DNA from: Bacteroidaceae bacterium
GTDB taxonomy: Bacteria; Bacteroidota; Bacteroidia; Bacteroidales; Bacteroidaceae
NCBI GenBank assembly: GCA_017469525.1
Contig: JAFUGG010000018.1
Location: forward strand, 1 to 64,000
Direction: 5' to 3'
DNA length: 64,000 bases
Shown here: positions 8,191 through 16,082 of the stretch, one piece after another
Position numbering within the stretch: position 1 is the first letter of the stretch
Layout of the letters: each line of letters begins with the position of its first letter
Translations under genes and position numbers: made by a program
Notes under the pieces: model-generated
Told to the model about the DNA's origin: nothing
Seen by the model: only the letters and a program-made list of their open reading frames with translations
Databases searched by the model: none

Positions 8191-10005
8191 TCATTCTTCG
8201 TACATTTTATCTATCTGTTCCTTGTAGAGTTCATTGAGGACGGGGCGCTTCACCTTCAGCGTGTTGGTGAGCTCGCCGCGCTCCATGCTGAAAGGTTCCG
8301 GCAGGAGTGTGATGCGCTTCACTTGCTCGTAGCTGGCCAAGTCCTGCTGAATGGTCTCGATACGGTCCATGACGAACTGCACTATCTGTGGGTTGTTGCA
8401 GAGCTCGGCACGACTGCTGAAGTCGATTCCCCGCTTCTTTGCCAAGTCCTCGAGCAGCTTGTATTCAGGAATGACGAGAGCCGAGACGAATTTATGCTGG
8501 TCGGCAATGATGACAATCTGGTCGATGTAGCGGTCCACGCAGAACTTCGATTCGAGCATCTGCGGGGCGATGTACTTGCCGTTGCTCGTCTTGAAGAGGT
8601 CCTTGATGCGTTCCGTCATGAAGAGTTCGCCATTCTTCATGTAGCCGGCATCGCCCGTGTGGAACCACCCCTCCTCGTCAATCGCCATGGCCGTTATTTC
8701 GGCTTTGCGGTAGTAACCCTTTGTGATGGTGTCGCCCTTGAGCAGGATCTCGTTGTTCGGGCCGAACTTAATCTGCAATCCATTCAGGGGACGGCCGATG
8801 GAGCCGAGTGTGATGGGCTTGTTCCAGCGGTCGCACGACACGGTGGCTGTGCTTTCGGTGAGTCCGTAGCCTGCTATCATCATGATGCCTGCCGAGCGAA
8901 CAAACTCCTCAATGACAGGCGGGATGGCTGCTCCGGCAGTAGGGAAGAAGTTGTGCCGCTCCAGTCCCAACATCTTCAGTAGCAGGGCGATGACCGTCTT
9001 CTCGTAGAAGAGATAGCGCATCTTCAGGGCGAGCGGCGGCACGAGGCCTCGCATCTTGTAATCGACGTTGTAGGCCTTGCCGATGCGCAGCGCGTCTTCT
9101 ATCATCTTCTTCTGTATCGGCGACGACGAGTTTATCTTTTCCTGGACACCGGCATACACCTTTTCCCAAAAGCGAGGCACGGCACACATGCACGTCGGAT
9201 GCACTTCGCGCAGGCTCTGAAGGATGTCCTGCGGACGTCGGTTTACAGCCAGCGTGCAGCCTGTCTTGATACAGAGATACGACCATCCGCGCTCGAAGAC
9301 GTGGGTGAATGGCAGGAAGTTCATGACGAGGTCGCTGTCGGAGAGCGGCAGAGCCCCTACGTGTCCGCGGAAAGCTGCATTGTACATCCTGTGCGTCAGC
9401 ATGACGCCCTTGCTGATGCCCGTCGTTCCGCTCGTATAGAGAATGTTGGCGAGGTCGTCCTCCTGCACTTCGGAGATGAGTTTTTCTATTTCTTCCTTGT
9501 GGTCTTTACCATTGCTGAGTGCCAGGAACTCATCGAAGTAGAGGCTCACGTTGTCTTGTGGGTCTTTCTCCACGGAAGGGTCGAAGATGATGAGCCGCCG
9601 CATGGAGTGCTCGATTTTGAGTATGCGGTAGGCCGTGTCATACTGGTACTGCTCGCCGACGAAGATATAGCGTATCTTGGCATCGCTCACCATGTACTTC
9701 ACTTGCATCTCGCTGCTTGTGGCGTAGAAGGGGATGGTGACGGCCCGGATGCCGTATGCGCCGAAGTCGACGTACATGCACTCCGGCATGTTCTGCGAGA
9801 AGACGGCGATGTTCTCCTGCACTCCGACGCCCAGCTCGAGCAGTGAGGCCGACACGCGGCTCACCGTCCGGGTGTAGCTCTCCCACGAGATTTCCTTCCA
9901 TTTCTGCTGTTCGTCGTCGCGATAAAGCATAGCGGCTCGCTTGCCGTACTGGGCAGCTTGGCTCTGGATGAGCGAGGGTAGGGGACTGGGGTTCTGCATG
10001 GTCAT
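8191..10005 (-). CDS. Long-chain fatty acid CoA ligase (AMP-forming)
   Basis: 604 aa from ATG 10005. A longer frame begins at GTG 10023, but that codon sits on the -7 promoter box (10023-10030), so it cannot be the start. Motifs: the P-loop NILYTSGTTGISKGVMLTH, the AMP-binding motif GYGLTESTATVS, and the hinge/nucleotide motif WFHTGDAGYMKNGELFMTERIKDLFKTSNGKYIAPQ. The enzyme activates fatty acids with ATP and transfers them to CoA, at the inner face of the membrane. Family and order match FadD/long-chain acyl-CoA synthetases of Bacteroidales. Confidence 0.9.
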   Translation of the reverse strand: MTMQNPSPLPSLIQSQAAQYGKRAAMLYRDDEQQKWKEISWESYTRTVSRVSASLLELGVGVQENIAVFSQNMPECMYVDFGAYGIRAVTIPFYATSSEMQVKYMVSDAKIRYIFVGEQYQYDTAYRILKIEHSMRRLIIFDPSVEKDPQDNVSLYFDEFLALSNGKDHKEEIEKLISEVQEDDLANILYTSGTTGISKGVMLTHRMYNAAFRGHVGALPLSDSDLVMNFLPFTHVFERGWSYLCIKTGCTLAVNRRPQDILQSLREVHPTCMCAVPRFWEKVYAGVQEKINSSSPIQKKMIEDALRIGKAYNVDYKMRGLVPPLALKMRYLFYEKTVIALLLKMLGLERHNFFPTAGAAIPPVIEEFVRSAGIMMIAGYGLTESTATVSCDRWNKPITLGSIGRPLNGLQIKFGPNNEILLKGDTITKGYYRKAEITAMAIDEEGWFHTGDAGYMKNGELFMTERIKDLFKTSNGKYIAPQMLESKFCVDRYIDQIVIIADQHKFVSALVIPEYKLLEDLAKKRGIDFSSRAELCNNPQIVQFVMDRIETIQQDLASYEQVKRITLLPEPFSMERGELTNTLKVKRPVLNELYKEQIDKMYEE

Positions 10006-10022
10006 ATTGTGCTTTGATAGCA

Positions 10023-10030
10023 CAAAGATA
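10023..10030 (-). promoter_or_regulatory. -7 promoter box of the acyl-CoA ligase gene
   Basis: TATCTTTG read on the minus strand. It lies 17 bp from the ATG at 10005, implying a very short leader and excluding the upstream GTG as start. Confidence 0.65.
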
Positions 10031-10083
10031 CAAATAAATTAAGAATTAAGAGTGAAGAATGCTGAATTATTTGTTTTTTTTCT

Positions 10084-10091
10084 TATCTTTG
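10084..10091 (+). promoter_or_regulatory. -7 promoter box of the DUF1016 gene
   Basis: TATCTTTG, 26 bp before the ATG at 10118. No TTTG is found at the usual upstream distance. Confidence 0.6.
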
Positions 10092-10117
10092 TCGCGTGAA
10101 ACCGTAAAGAAAGATAT

Positions 10118-11344
10118 ATGGCAGAGGAGAATAGGATGCCGGAAATCGGTGAACCATATATGGTGAAGTCGCACGACGTGATGCTGGATGCGGACTATGC
10201 AGAATGGATTGCAGAAGTGAAGCATCGCTATCGTTCGGCACAGGTGAAGGCAGCCGTGAAGGTGAATGGCGAGAAGCTTCTCTTCAACTGGCAGATGGGA
10301 TGCGACCTTGTCCAGAAGAAAGCCGAGGAGCGATGGGGGGCTGGTGTCGTGGAGCAAGTCAGCCTGGACCTTCGACAGGAGTTTCCTCACGAAGAAGGTT
10401 TCTCTGTTCGTAATCTGCATTACATGAAGCAATGGTATTCGTTTTATACAGGCGAAGCAGCAAAACTGCAACGACCTGTTGCAGAAATCATGGCAGAGAC
10501 GGCTTGGAGTGGTAATCTGAAAAAATTGCAACAACCCGTTGCAGAAATCCAGAAGGTGGCTCAAAACCCTGATGATAATGCTTTTCCGCAGTCGTTCGCA
10601 CTCGTTCCATGGGGGCAACATATCGAGATAATCACACGGAGCAAGAGCCTTGAAGAGGCTTTGTTTTACATCCGACAGATCGTCGACCAGGGATTAAGCC
10701 GTTCAGCGTTAATTAGCTGCATGAAGGCAAATCTGTTCGAACACCAGGGTAATATCGTCAATAATTTTTCTGCCCATCTGCCGGAAGCGCAAAGCAGGCT
10801 TGTGCAAGAAGTACTGAAGGAGAATTACAACTTTGGTTTTGCGGCTGTCGACCATGTGCCTTTTGAGGAACGTGAACTGGAGGATGCTCTTACGAGTGAT
10901 GTCACAAGGCTTTTGTTGGAGATGGGGACGGGCTTCGCTTTCATGGGAAGACAGAGGGAGATTGTTGTGGGAGGGCGCTCCAGGCGGATTGACTTGCTGT
11001 TCTATCACGTCCGTCTTCGCTGTTACATTGTGTGTGAAATAAAGGTGAAGCCTTTTGAACCCGAATTTGCAGGCAAGCTGAACTTCTATGTCAGTGCTGT
11101 AGATGAATTGCTGAAAGCGTCGGACGACAACCCCACGATAGGTCTGCTCATCTGTTCCGACATGAACCGAACGGACGTCCAATGGTCTTTTCGAGGCATG
11201 ACTGCGCCTTTGGGAGTGGCCACTTATAACAATATACGCATCAAGGACATGTTGCCCACCCAGGAACAACTGAAGGAACGTATGGAACTGTTACAGAGGG
11301 AACTAAGGGCGACAAAACGAATGATGAAGAATTCAGAGAAATGA
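10118..11344 (+). CDS. DUF1016 / YhcG-type PDDEXK nuclease family protein
   Basis: 408 aa. The N-terminal domain (VKVNGEKLLFNWQMGCDLV ... FSVRNLHYMKQWYSFY) and the C-terminal nuclease-like domain (RRIDLLFYHVRLRCYIVCEIK, with Asp near residue 291 and E-x-K near 306) match the DUF1016 family, often found beside restriction systems and mobile DNA. The family is thought to act on DNA, but the role is unproven. Between the two domains is an extra segment with KLQRPVAEI and KKLQQPVAEI, 60 bp apart. Both copies are encoded by palindromes (CTGCAAC...GTTGCAG at 10466-10484 and 10526-10544). The last codons overlap the next ATG by 4 bp (ATGA), so the two genes are probably cotranscribed. Confidence 0.85.
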   Translation: MAEENRMPEIGEPYMVKSHDVMLDADYAEWIAEVKHRYRSAQVKAAVKVNGEKLLFNWQMGCDLVQKKAEERWGAGVVEQVSLDLRQEFPHEEGFSVRNLHYMKQWYSFYTGEAAKLQRPVAEIMAETAWSGNLKKLQQPVAEIQKVAQNPDDNAFPQSFALVPWGQHIEIITRSKSLEEALFYIRQIVDQGLSRSALISCMKANLFEHQGNIVNNFSAHLPEAQSRLVQEVLKENYNFGFAAVDHVPFEERELEDALTSDVTRLLLEMGTGFAFMGRQREIVVGGRSRRIDLLFYHVRLRCYIVCEIKVKPFEPEFAGKLNFYVSAVDELLKASDDNPTIGLLICSDMNRTDVQWSFRGMTAPLGVATYNNIRIKDMLPTQEQLKERMELLQRELRATKRMMKNSEK

Positions 11345-12429
11345 AAATGGTCAACGGTCAATGTTCAAAGCTCGCGGAGCGTGCGATAGAGTTGCTTTGC
11401 AGACTCATCGAGACGCCGCGCGTGAGCAGGGAGGAGAAGGCGGCAGCCGATTTGCTACAGGCGTACATGCAGGACGAACTGGGGCTCGAGGTGAGGCGCG
11501 AGGGCAACAATCTATGGTCGCTTCAGCCGAACTTCGACGCCACGAAGCCGACGCTCCTGCTGAATGCCCACATCGACACCGTGAAACCTGTAAGTGGTTG
11601 GCAGCGAGACCCCTTCAAGGCGACGCGCGAAGGCAGCCGCATCTACGGCCTCGGGTCGAATGACGACGGTGCCAGCCTGGTCTCTTTGCTCCATGTCTTC
11701 GCCGCTCTGACACAAATCTCCTCCCCCTTGGGGGAGGCTGGGAGGGGGCTTAACCTCGTCTTCCTGGCCAGCGCAGAAGAGGAAGTGAGCGGAAAAGGCG
11801 GCATAGAAAGCGTCTTGCCCTTACTTCCGAAGATTGATGTTGCACTCGTAGGAGAGCCGACAGGCATGCAGCCAGCCATCGCCGAGAAAGGTCTGATGGT
11901 GCTCGACTGCACGGCTCACGGCAAGGCCGGACACGCTGCCCGCGACGAGGGAGACAATGCCATCTATCACGCCATCGACGACATCGAGTGGTTCCGCAGT
12001 TATAAGTTCGAGAAAGTCTCGTCCTTGCTTGGTCCGGTCAAAATGACGGTCACCATTGTGAATGCAGGCACGCAGCATAACGTAGTGCCCGACACCTGCA
12101 CTTTTACTGTGGATGTGCGGTCGAATGAGTGTTATACGAACCGCGAATTATTCGATGAAATCGGCAAAAATGTCAAGTCTGAGGTCAAGGCTCGCAGTTT
12201 CAGGTTGGGTTCTTCGAGCATAGACGTGAACCATCCTCTTGTGCAAAAAATTATCGGACTTGGCGGCAAACCCTTCGGTTCGCCCACTTTGAGCGACCAA
12301 GCCCTCATGCCGTTCCCCAGCCTCAAGCTTGGTCCAGGCGAGAGCAGCCGCAGTCATTCTGCCGATGAATTCGTGGATTTCTGCGAAATTGAGCACGCAA
12401 TAGAGACCTATCTCAAACTCCTGAAGTGA
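11341..12429 (+). CDS. M20-family deacylase, probably N-acyl-citrulline/ornithine deacetylase of arginine synthesis
   Basis: 362 aa, cytoplasmic zinc hydrolase. Metal-site motifs: LNAHIDTVKPV near residue 73, GLGSNDDGASLVSLLH near 105, ASAEEEVSGKGG and VGEPTG. The late His motif is SRSHSADEFV. In Bacteroidetes a related M20 enzyme removes the succinyl or acetyl group in arginine synthesis; assignment to that step is inference, and another M20 peptidase remains possible. Residues about 126-137 (ISSPLGEAGRGL) are an in-frame copy of the palindromic element (11717-11752) inserted before NLVFLASAEEE. The ATG overlaps the DUF1016 stop. Confidence 0.8.
   Translation: MKMVNGQCSKLAERAIELLCRLIETPRVSREEKAAADLLQAYMQDELGLEVRREGNNLWSLQPNFDATKPTLLLNAHIDTVKPVSGWQRDPFKATREGSRIYGLGSNDDGASLVSLLHVFAALTQISSPLGEAGRGLNLVFLASAEEEVSGKGGIESVLPLLPKIDVALVGEPTGMQPAIAEKGLMVLDCTAHGKAGHAARDEGDNAIYHAIDDIEWFRSYKFEKVSSLLGPVKMTVTIVNAGTQHNVVPDTCTFTVDVRSNECYTNRELFDEIGKNVKSEVKARSFRLGSSSIDVNHPLVQKIIGLGGKPFGSPTLSDQALMPFPSLKLGPGESSRSHSADEFVDFCEIEHAIETYLKLLK
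11717..11752. repeat. G/C-rich palindromic element inside the M20 gene
   Basis: CTCCTCCCCCTTGGGGGAGG, then CTGGGAGGGGGCTTAA. The hairpin CTCCCCC-TT-GGGGGAG is perfect and in the reverse orientation to the metG copy. It is translated as SSPLGEAGRGL. Confidence 0.8.
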
Positions 12430-12450
12430 CTTTTCAAAAAGTGTAGTCTC

Positions 12451-12800
12451 CAGACTCGACAGACATCGACTTATCGGTTGACAGGTGTCAAGCTAAAACT
12501 TCTGCAGAGAAAATGCCCAACTTCTCTGCAGAAGTTTTAGCTCGACGCCAGTCAACTTTGGCAACTTCTCTGCAGTAATTTTTGCGGTTTTCTATAGTTC
12601 TGTTTTCCAGGCATTTGCAAAAATCAAAAAAAGGGACGCGTCCCTATGCCCAGAGCGACGCGTCCCTAAGCCCGAAGGGACACGTCCCTATTCCCCAAGG
12701 GACACGTCCTTTTGCCCAAATCCACGTGTGGATTTCATCAAATCCTCCTGTGGATTTTGCCAAATCCTCACGAGGATTTTCACAAGTCCTTGTGAGGTGT
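12451..12800. repeat. 350-bp array of 22-bp palindromic units
   Basis: Small inverted repeats are centred at 12462.5, 12484.5, (12504.5), 12528.5, 12572.5, 12594.5 and at 12638.5, 12660.5, 12682.5, 12704.5, 12726.5, 12748.5, 12770.5 and 12792.5: one every 22 bp, or a multiple of it, except the bracketed centre, which is 2 bp off. The units differ in sequence (TTGACAGGTGTCAA, CTGCAG, GGGACGCGTCCC, GGGACACGTCCC, ATCCACGTGTGGAT, ATCCTCACGAGGAT, CCTTGTGAGG) but keep symmetry and phase. A perfect 21-bp inverted repeat (12491-12511 with 12522-12542) lies inside. No gene is seen in this 775-bp spacer before the leader RNA. Confidence 0.85.
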
Positions 12801-12868
12801 TAAATACTCTCTGTAATGTCTCATGAAATATTTTTTCATATTTTACTTTTCTGAATTCATATTTTTTG

Positions 12869-12876
12869 TATCTTTG
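12869..12876 (+). promoter_or_regulatory. -7 promoter box upstream of leader RNA 1
   Basis: TATCTTTG at 12869-12876. Transcription should begin near 12883, just before the conserved hairpin. The next ORF starts about 320 bp later, so a long leader is implied. Confidence 0.7.
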
Positions 12877-12882
12877 TCCCTC

Positions 12883-13171
12883 GAAAGGGCTATAATACCC
12901 TCAGCGGAGGTGCCCTTTTTAATCTTATTGGAAAAAAACGAAGCGTTATGCTCTTCTCTTGCAAACTGAAAACCTAGGAAACTTTCATCATTGCAAAGAA
13001 TCTCCGGAGTCCTGTAGTAATGACTCTGAATAGAAGAAGGTTGACATAGCGGCTTCATGCGTTAGCGTGGAACTGCTTTACATCATCTTTTCTATTCGGG
13101 CTTTCCTAGGGCCTTCAGTTTGAAGATGGGACATACAGTTCCACGCTTCTGCATATATTAACCGTCTCTTC
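12883..13171 (+). ncRNA. Structured leader RNA 1 (shares its 5' hairpin with the RNA at 37548)
   Basis: No recognised family. The 5' hairpin is AGGGC-TATAATAC-CCTC-AGCG-GAGG-T-GCCCT (12886-12916), followed by ATTGG at 12927. The block CCTCAGCGGAGGTGCCC is identical in the RNA at 37607-37623. Further pairings: CAAACTGAA/TTCAGTTTG plus CCTAGGAAA/TTTCCTAGG (12962-12981 with 13102-13122), enclosing GAATAGAA/TTCTATTC (13028 with 13091). AGCGTGGAACTG (13065) inside that loop can pair with CAGTTCCACGCT (13136), a pseudoknot. A third partner, CGTGGAAC (13171), follows just before the first ORF. A switch that controls the downstream gene is inferred; a free RNA gene is also possible. Confidence 0.6.
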
Positions 13172-13204
13172 GTGGAACAGGAGAGGGCAAATCTTATAAA
13201 AAAG

Positions 13205-13888
13205 ATGAACGATCAACTAAACTTTAATGCCCTTATGGCATGGACAGCTTTCGGTGCTCAAGACTATTCTGGCTTGGAACGACATGGAAGAGATATTTAC
13301 AATTATTTCGTTCACAATGCGAGTGAAATCCTAAAATTGGATAATCCTCTTTTAATAGGAAAGATTTTCCAAGTATGTCTAGGCTTCCAAGAACCAGATG
13401 AAGACATACAGGAGGTGAGAGCAGAAAATGCATTTATATGCTTTTCGCAAGCTTTGAAATCAGATAAGTCAAATGTTCATGATGAAGCAGCAGCAAGATT
13501 AATGATGCTTCTAATACGAGATCAAAGACATTTGAAGAGCAAGGTTGAGCAGTCATGTCAAAACGAGAATGCCAATCCTTATAGCTTCTTTGGCATGCTT
13601 GATGACGACATGCCAAGCGACATGCCTATGGCAACAAATACAAAGATGCTTTTCACGGCATATCATCTTTATGATAGAATTATAGATAAATCAAATGTCA
13701 GTAATGAGTTTGTCAATGCCAATGAAAGAAGAGCATTTGAGAATGTAAAGAGCCACGTTCTTGAGAATTGTAATATGTTTTGTGATGAACGTCTCACTTT
13801 AGATAGACAGGAAGAACTAGGTGGTATAGTTTTTGAGAGGATATGCGGAAGACTGCGGAAAGACATTGAACTTTATTCTAAACAATAA
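13205..13888 (+). CDS. Hypothetical protein, first gene of an AT-rich island
   Basis: 227 aa from ATG 13205 (MNDQLNFNALMAWTAFGAQDY). A GTG at 13172 extends the frame but lies in the third repeat of the leader RNA, so the ATG is preferred. I recognise no family. The protein is soluble, rich in acidic residues and probably all-helical, with no signal peptide or membrane span. Base composition is clearly AT-richer than core genes such as metG, suggesting acquisition by transfer. The next gene starts 15 bp after the stop, so the two form a transcription unit downstream of leader RNA 1. Confidence 0.7.
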   Translation: MNDQLNFNALMAWTAFGAQDYSGLERHGRDIYNYFVHNASEILKLDNPLLIGKIFQVCLGFQEPDEDIQEVRAENAFICFSQALKSDKSNVHDEAAARLMMLLIRDQRHLKSKVEQSCQNENANPYSFFGMLDDDMPSDMPMATNTKMLFTAYHLYDRIIDKSNVSNEFVNANERRAFENVKSHVLENCNMFCDERLTLDRQEELGGIVFERICGRLRKDIELYSKQ

Positions 13889-13903
13889 TATTAAAATACA
13901 ATT

Positions 13904-14311
13904 ATGGCTGAAGGAATCAATATGGGGCGCAAATCCCCATGGACAAAAGAAGAGTATGTTTCAGTGTATGAAAGGGTCGGCAATTATGCTGCCCGATTGT
14001 CGGCACAGTTATTGAGAGAGGAAGGAGCAAAATCGGCGGCAGAAGCAATAGCTGCATACAACATCTATAAATGTCCTGTCATATACCTTTTTGTTCATTA
14101 CCATTATGGCAAATTTGAAGATTTGGGTATGAGTAGTGATGAAACGACTGCTTATCTAATGATGTTCCTCCCTAATGTCAAGTACCTTGCAGGCGAATTG
14201 AAGAAGGCATTCCTTTCCAGGAAGGTTTTCCTCAATGATTCGGATAATGAGTTGGCTTCTAAATTGGCTGGTATGTGCGAGGAAATAACCTTTATTGAGA
14301 ACAATCTCTAA
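13904..14311 (+). CDS. Hypothetical protein
   Basis: 135 aa, MAEGINMGRKSPWTKEEYVSVYERVGNYAARLSAQ..., unrecognised. It looks helical. A moderately hydrophobic stretch (NIYKCPVIYLFVHYHYG) is too polar for a clear membrane span. It lies 15 bp after the preceding ORF and 19 bp before the next, same strand and same AT-rich composition, so it is part of the same operon. Confidence 0.65.
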   Translation: MAEGINMGRKSPWTKEEYVSVYERVGNYAARLSAQLLREEGAKSAAEAIAAYNIYKCPVIYLFVHYHYGKFEDLGMSSDETTAYLMMFLPNVKYLAGELKKAFLSRKVFLNDSDNELASKLAGMCEEITFIENNL

Positions 14312-14330
14312 TCACTAACATACGATTATT

Positions 14331-14975
14331 ATGGACTCAGAATTGCAGAAATCCAGCATCTTTGGCCTGCTGCAAGAAACAGGTGTACAACATGCAGAAG
14401 GTCGTGTTCGATCAAAGTCCCTCATGGAAGAAATGTCTCTAATAGGCTTTATACCCTATACTGACAACTACTTGCTTCAAAAGGATATTGGCATGGGAAT
14501 TGACTTGAATGGTCATCTGTATGTGGCACCAAATCTTGTCAAATTTTCAAAAGACACTCCAATATACCCATATTTCAAAAAGATAGTTAAAGCTAATGGA
14601 AAGAAATATAATTTAAATGAGAATCTCTATCTTGACCCTATCCTGGACAAGGCACCATTATATGAATTTAATCACAAGGAAATTAGGATGCCTTATGATA
14701 GCGCTCAATTACTAAAACTTCTTAAATACAAAACAAAACTTTTGAGAGTATTAAAGGAGAAAGGAGTATTGATAGAAGAAGAAAAGGACAAATATGACTA
14801 TATAGCAGGCGAGGGAGAAATAGAGCTATCTCATGGACTTGGGAACATGATAGCTATTTCCTGTAACTTCCTTTGCCTATGCTCATATATAAATAAGGTG
14901 AAAGGCACTCCCTGCTATGTAGTTTTGACATCTGATGATACAATAAGAGTTCAACCAGAAGATGAAGACGAGTAA
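14331..14975 (+). CDS. Hypothetical protein
   Basis: 214 aa, unrecognised. It opens MDSELQKSSIFGLLQETGVQHAEGR and contains a Lys/Leu-rich central part (LLKLLKYKTKLLRVLKEKG), then a Cys-containing stretch (NFLCLCSYINKVKGTPCYVVL) and an acidic end (QPEDEDE). No export signal. It overlaps the next gene by 14 bp, indicating translational coupling. Confidence 0.65.
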   Translation: MDSELQKSSIFGLLQETGVQHAEGRVRSKSLMEEMSLIGFIPYTDNYLLQKDIGMGIDLNGHLYVAPNLVKFSKDTPIYPYFKKIVKANGKKYNLNENLYLDPILDKAPLYEFNHKEIRMPYDSAQLLKLLKYKTKLLRVLKEKGVLIEEEKDKYDYIAGEGEIELSHGLGNMIAISCNFLCLCSYINKVKGTPCYVVLTSDDTIRVQPEDEDE

Positions 14976-15267
14976 CTCATATTACTTTGAAGACATCTCT
15001 ACTGTATTTCGTTTTGGCAAATATTGTGGTAGACCGTTGTGGAGCGTAATATCTAAGGAAGAATCATATGTTTACTGGTGTATAAACAACATTGCTGAAT
15101 TTACTTTAAGCAAAGAAGCCATTAAGCAAATTCGAATGCTGTTTCCAATGTTTATTATTACATCCAATTTCACAAATCATATTGGAGAACCGCAAGACAA
15201 GGATGACTATTACGGAAATGACAATTCTTTTGATGATAGAAATAAAAACGGATATTGCATCAGTTAA
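14962..15267 (+). CDS. Small protein with exodeoxyribonuclease X C-terminal-like motif
   Basis: 101 aa. Residues 14-40 (VFRFGKYCGRPLWSVISKEE then SYVYWCINN) match the pattern FGKYKGxPLxEVxxxDPSYxxW, which I know from the C-terminal domain of ExoX-like exonucleases and from small stand-alone proteins in phage or defence regions. No DnaQ nuclease domain is attached, so no catalytic role can be claimed. The acidic Asn/Asp tail is low complexity. Overlap with the preceding gene suggests they act together. Confidence 0.6.
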   Translation: MKTSNSYYFEDISTVFRFGKYCGRPLWSVISKEESYVYWCINNIAEFTLSKEAIKQIRMLFPMFIITSNFTNHIGEPQDKDDYYGNDNSFDDRNKNGYCIS

Positions 15268-15352
15268 AAATGGAAATACAGTTTTTAATGCAATCCAAGA
15301 TGATTTCGTATCTGTGATAGAAGGCATTCGCTATCTGAGCATAATCGCTTAA
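15233..15352 (+). CDS. Possible 39-aa ORF overlapping the previous gene
   Basis: ATG 15233 opens MIEIKTDIASVKNGNTVFNA... and ends at TAA 15350-15352. It overlaps the previous stop by 35 bp in another frame. The sequence looks protein-like (mixed hydrophobic and charged, ending SVIEGIRYLSIIA) and may be the remnant of a larger gene. Coding status is uncertain. Confidence 0.35.
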   Translation: MIEIKTDIASVKNGNTVFNAIQDDFVSVIEGIRYLSIIA

Positions 15353-15362
15353 TACTACTACA

Positions 15363-15521
15363 ATGGAAACTAATGAGAGAAAAGAGAAAAAAGTCAAACC
15401 GCGTCGTGAACTGCAGGCACTATTTGATTGGGCTTAAATAGGGAAGTATAGAGAAATATTATATCTATTGACCTTGGATGAATCATGGTGTTTTGAACAT
15501 GAGCTTTACAACAGAATTTAG
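15363..15521 (+). pseudogene. Degraded ORF with an internal stop
   Basis: ATG 15363 gives METNERKEKKVKPRRELQAL, then FDWA and TAA at 15435. The same frame continues with protein-like residues (IGKYREILYLLTLDESWCFE...) to TAG at 15519. A single stop splits a frame of about 50 codons. It is best read as a decaying gene or a fragment left by deletion. The 67 bp to the next gene show nothing. Confidence 0.45.
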
Positions 15522-15588
15522 CGCTAATGAGAACATAATTATGCATAAAACTACTATACAAAATCTAACCTAAACACATTAATATATT

Positions 15589-15915
15589 ATGCAAATCAAC
15601 ATCACTTATCCGAAGCTAATTGACTTTGACAAAGCTTCTAAGTATCTTCCTGTGAGATTATCAACCACTTATTTTGATGGTATCGGAGAATGTATCTGTA
15701 TCGTCGCGAACCGAGCCGATGGGTTGACCTGTGAAATAGTAGAAAATAAAGACTCAGAGGTTTTCTTGACAACTATGAGGCCATCACTTTATGAAGATAT
15801 CAAGCATCGAGTTTTGAATATGGACTTCTGGGTTCCTGATAAATGGTACAATACCGTTTTGGGGTTAGCAGATGGAGTGGAAAGGAAAATTCATTTAGAT
15901 TGTGAAGTATTTTAG
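15589..15915 (+). CDS. Hypothetical protein
   Basis: 108 aa, MQINITYPKLIDFDKASKYL..., unrecognised. Beta-strand-like alternation is visible (RLSTTYFDGIGECICIVANR), with a Trp motif (FWVPDKWYNTVLG). The size and neighbourhood resemble small cytosolic proteins of toxin-immunity or defence islands, but that is speculation. AT-rich like its neighbours. Confidence 0.55.
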   Translation: MQINITYPKLIDFDKASKYLPVRLSTTYFDGIGECICIVANRADGLTCEIVENKDSEVFLTTMRPSLYEDIKHRVLNMDFWVPDKWYNTVLGLADGVERKIHLDCEVF

Positions 15916-15938
15916 CAATTACATATTGAAAAAGATAA

Positions 15939-16064
15939 ACTTCTTTCAACGACATCTATACCTCGTGGATATACAGCGGCGTTGACGAAGAGAGAGAACT
16001 CGCCTTGGATTACGAGGTAAGGAACTTCTGTTTAGACGAAGAAAAGACCGGCATTGGAATATAG
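15939..16064 (+). pseudogene. Coding remnant without start codon
   Basis: A frame without ATG reads NDIYTSWIYSGVDEERELAL, then DYEVRNFCLDEEKTGIGI and TAG at 16062-16064. The residues look like the tail of a real protein. A stop codon (15936) closes the frame upstream. It is probably the last piece of a deleted gene. Confidence 0.4.
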
Positions 16065-16082
16065 ACTAACCGTTAAACAAAT

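Noticed and set aside
12883-13171. Retron non-coding RNA
   Set aside because: No reverse transcriptase gene is in the window, and the conserved hairpin does not match a retron layout I know.
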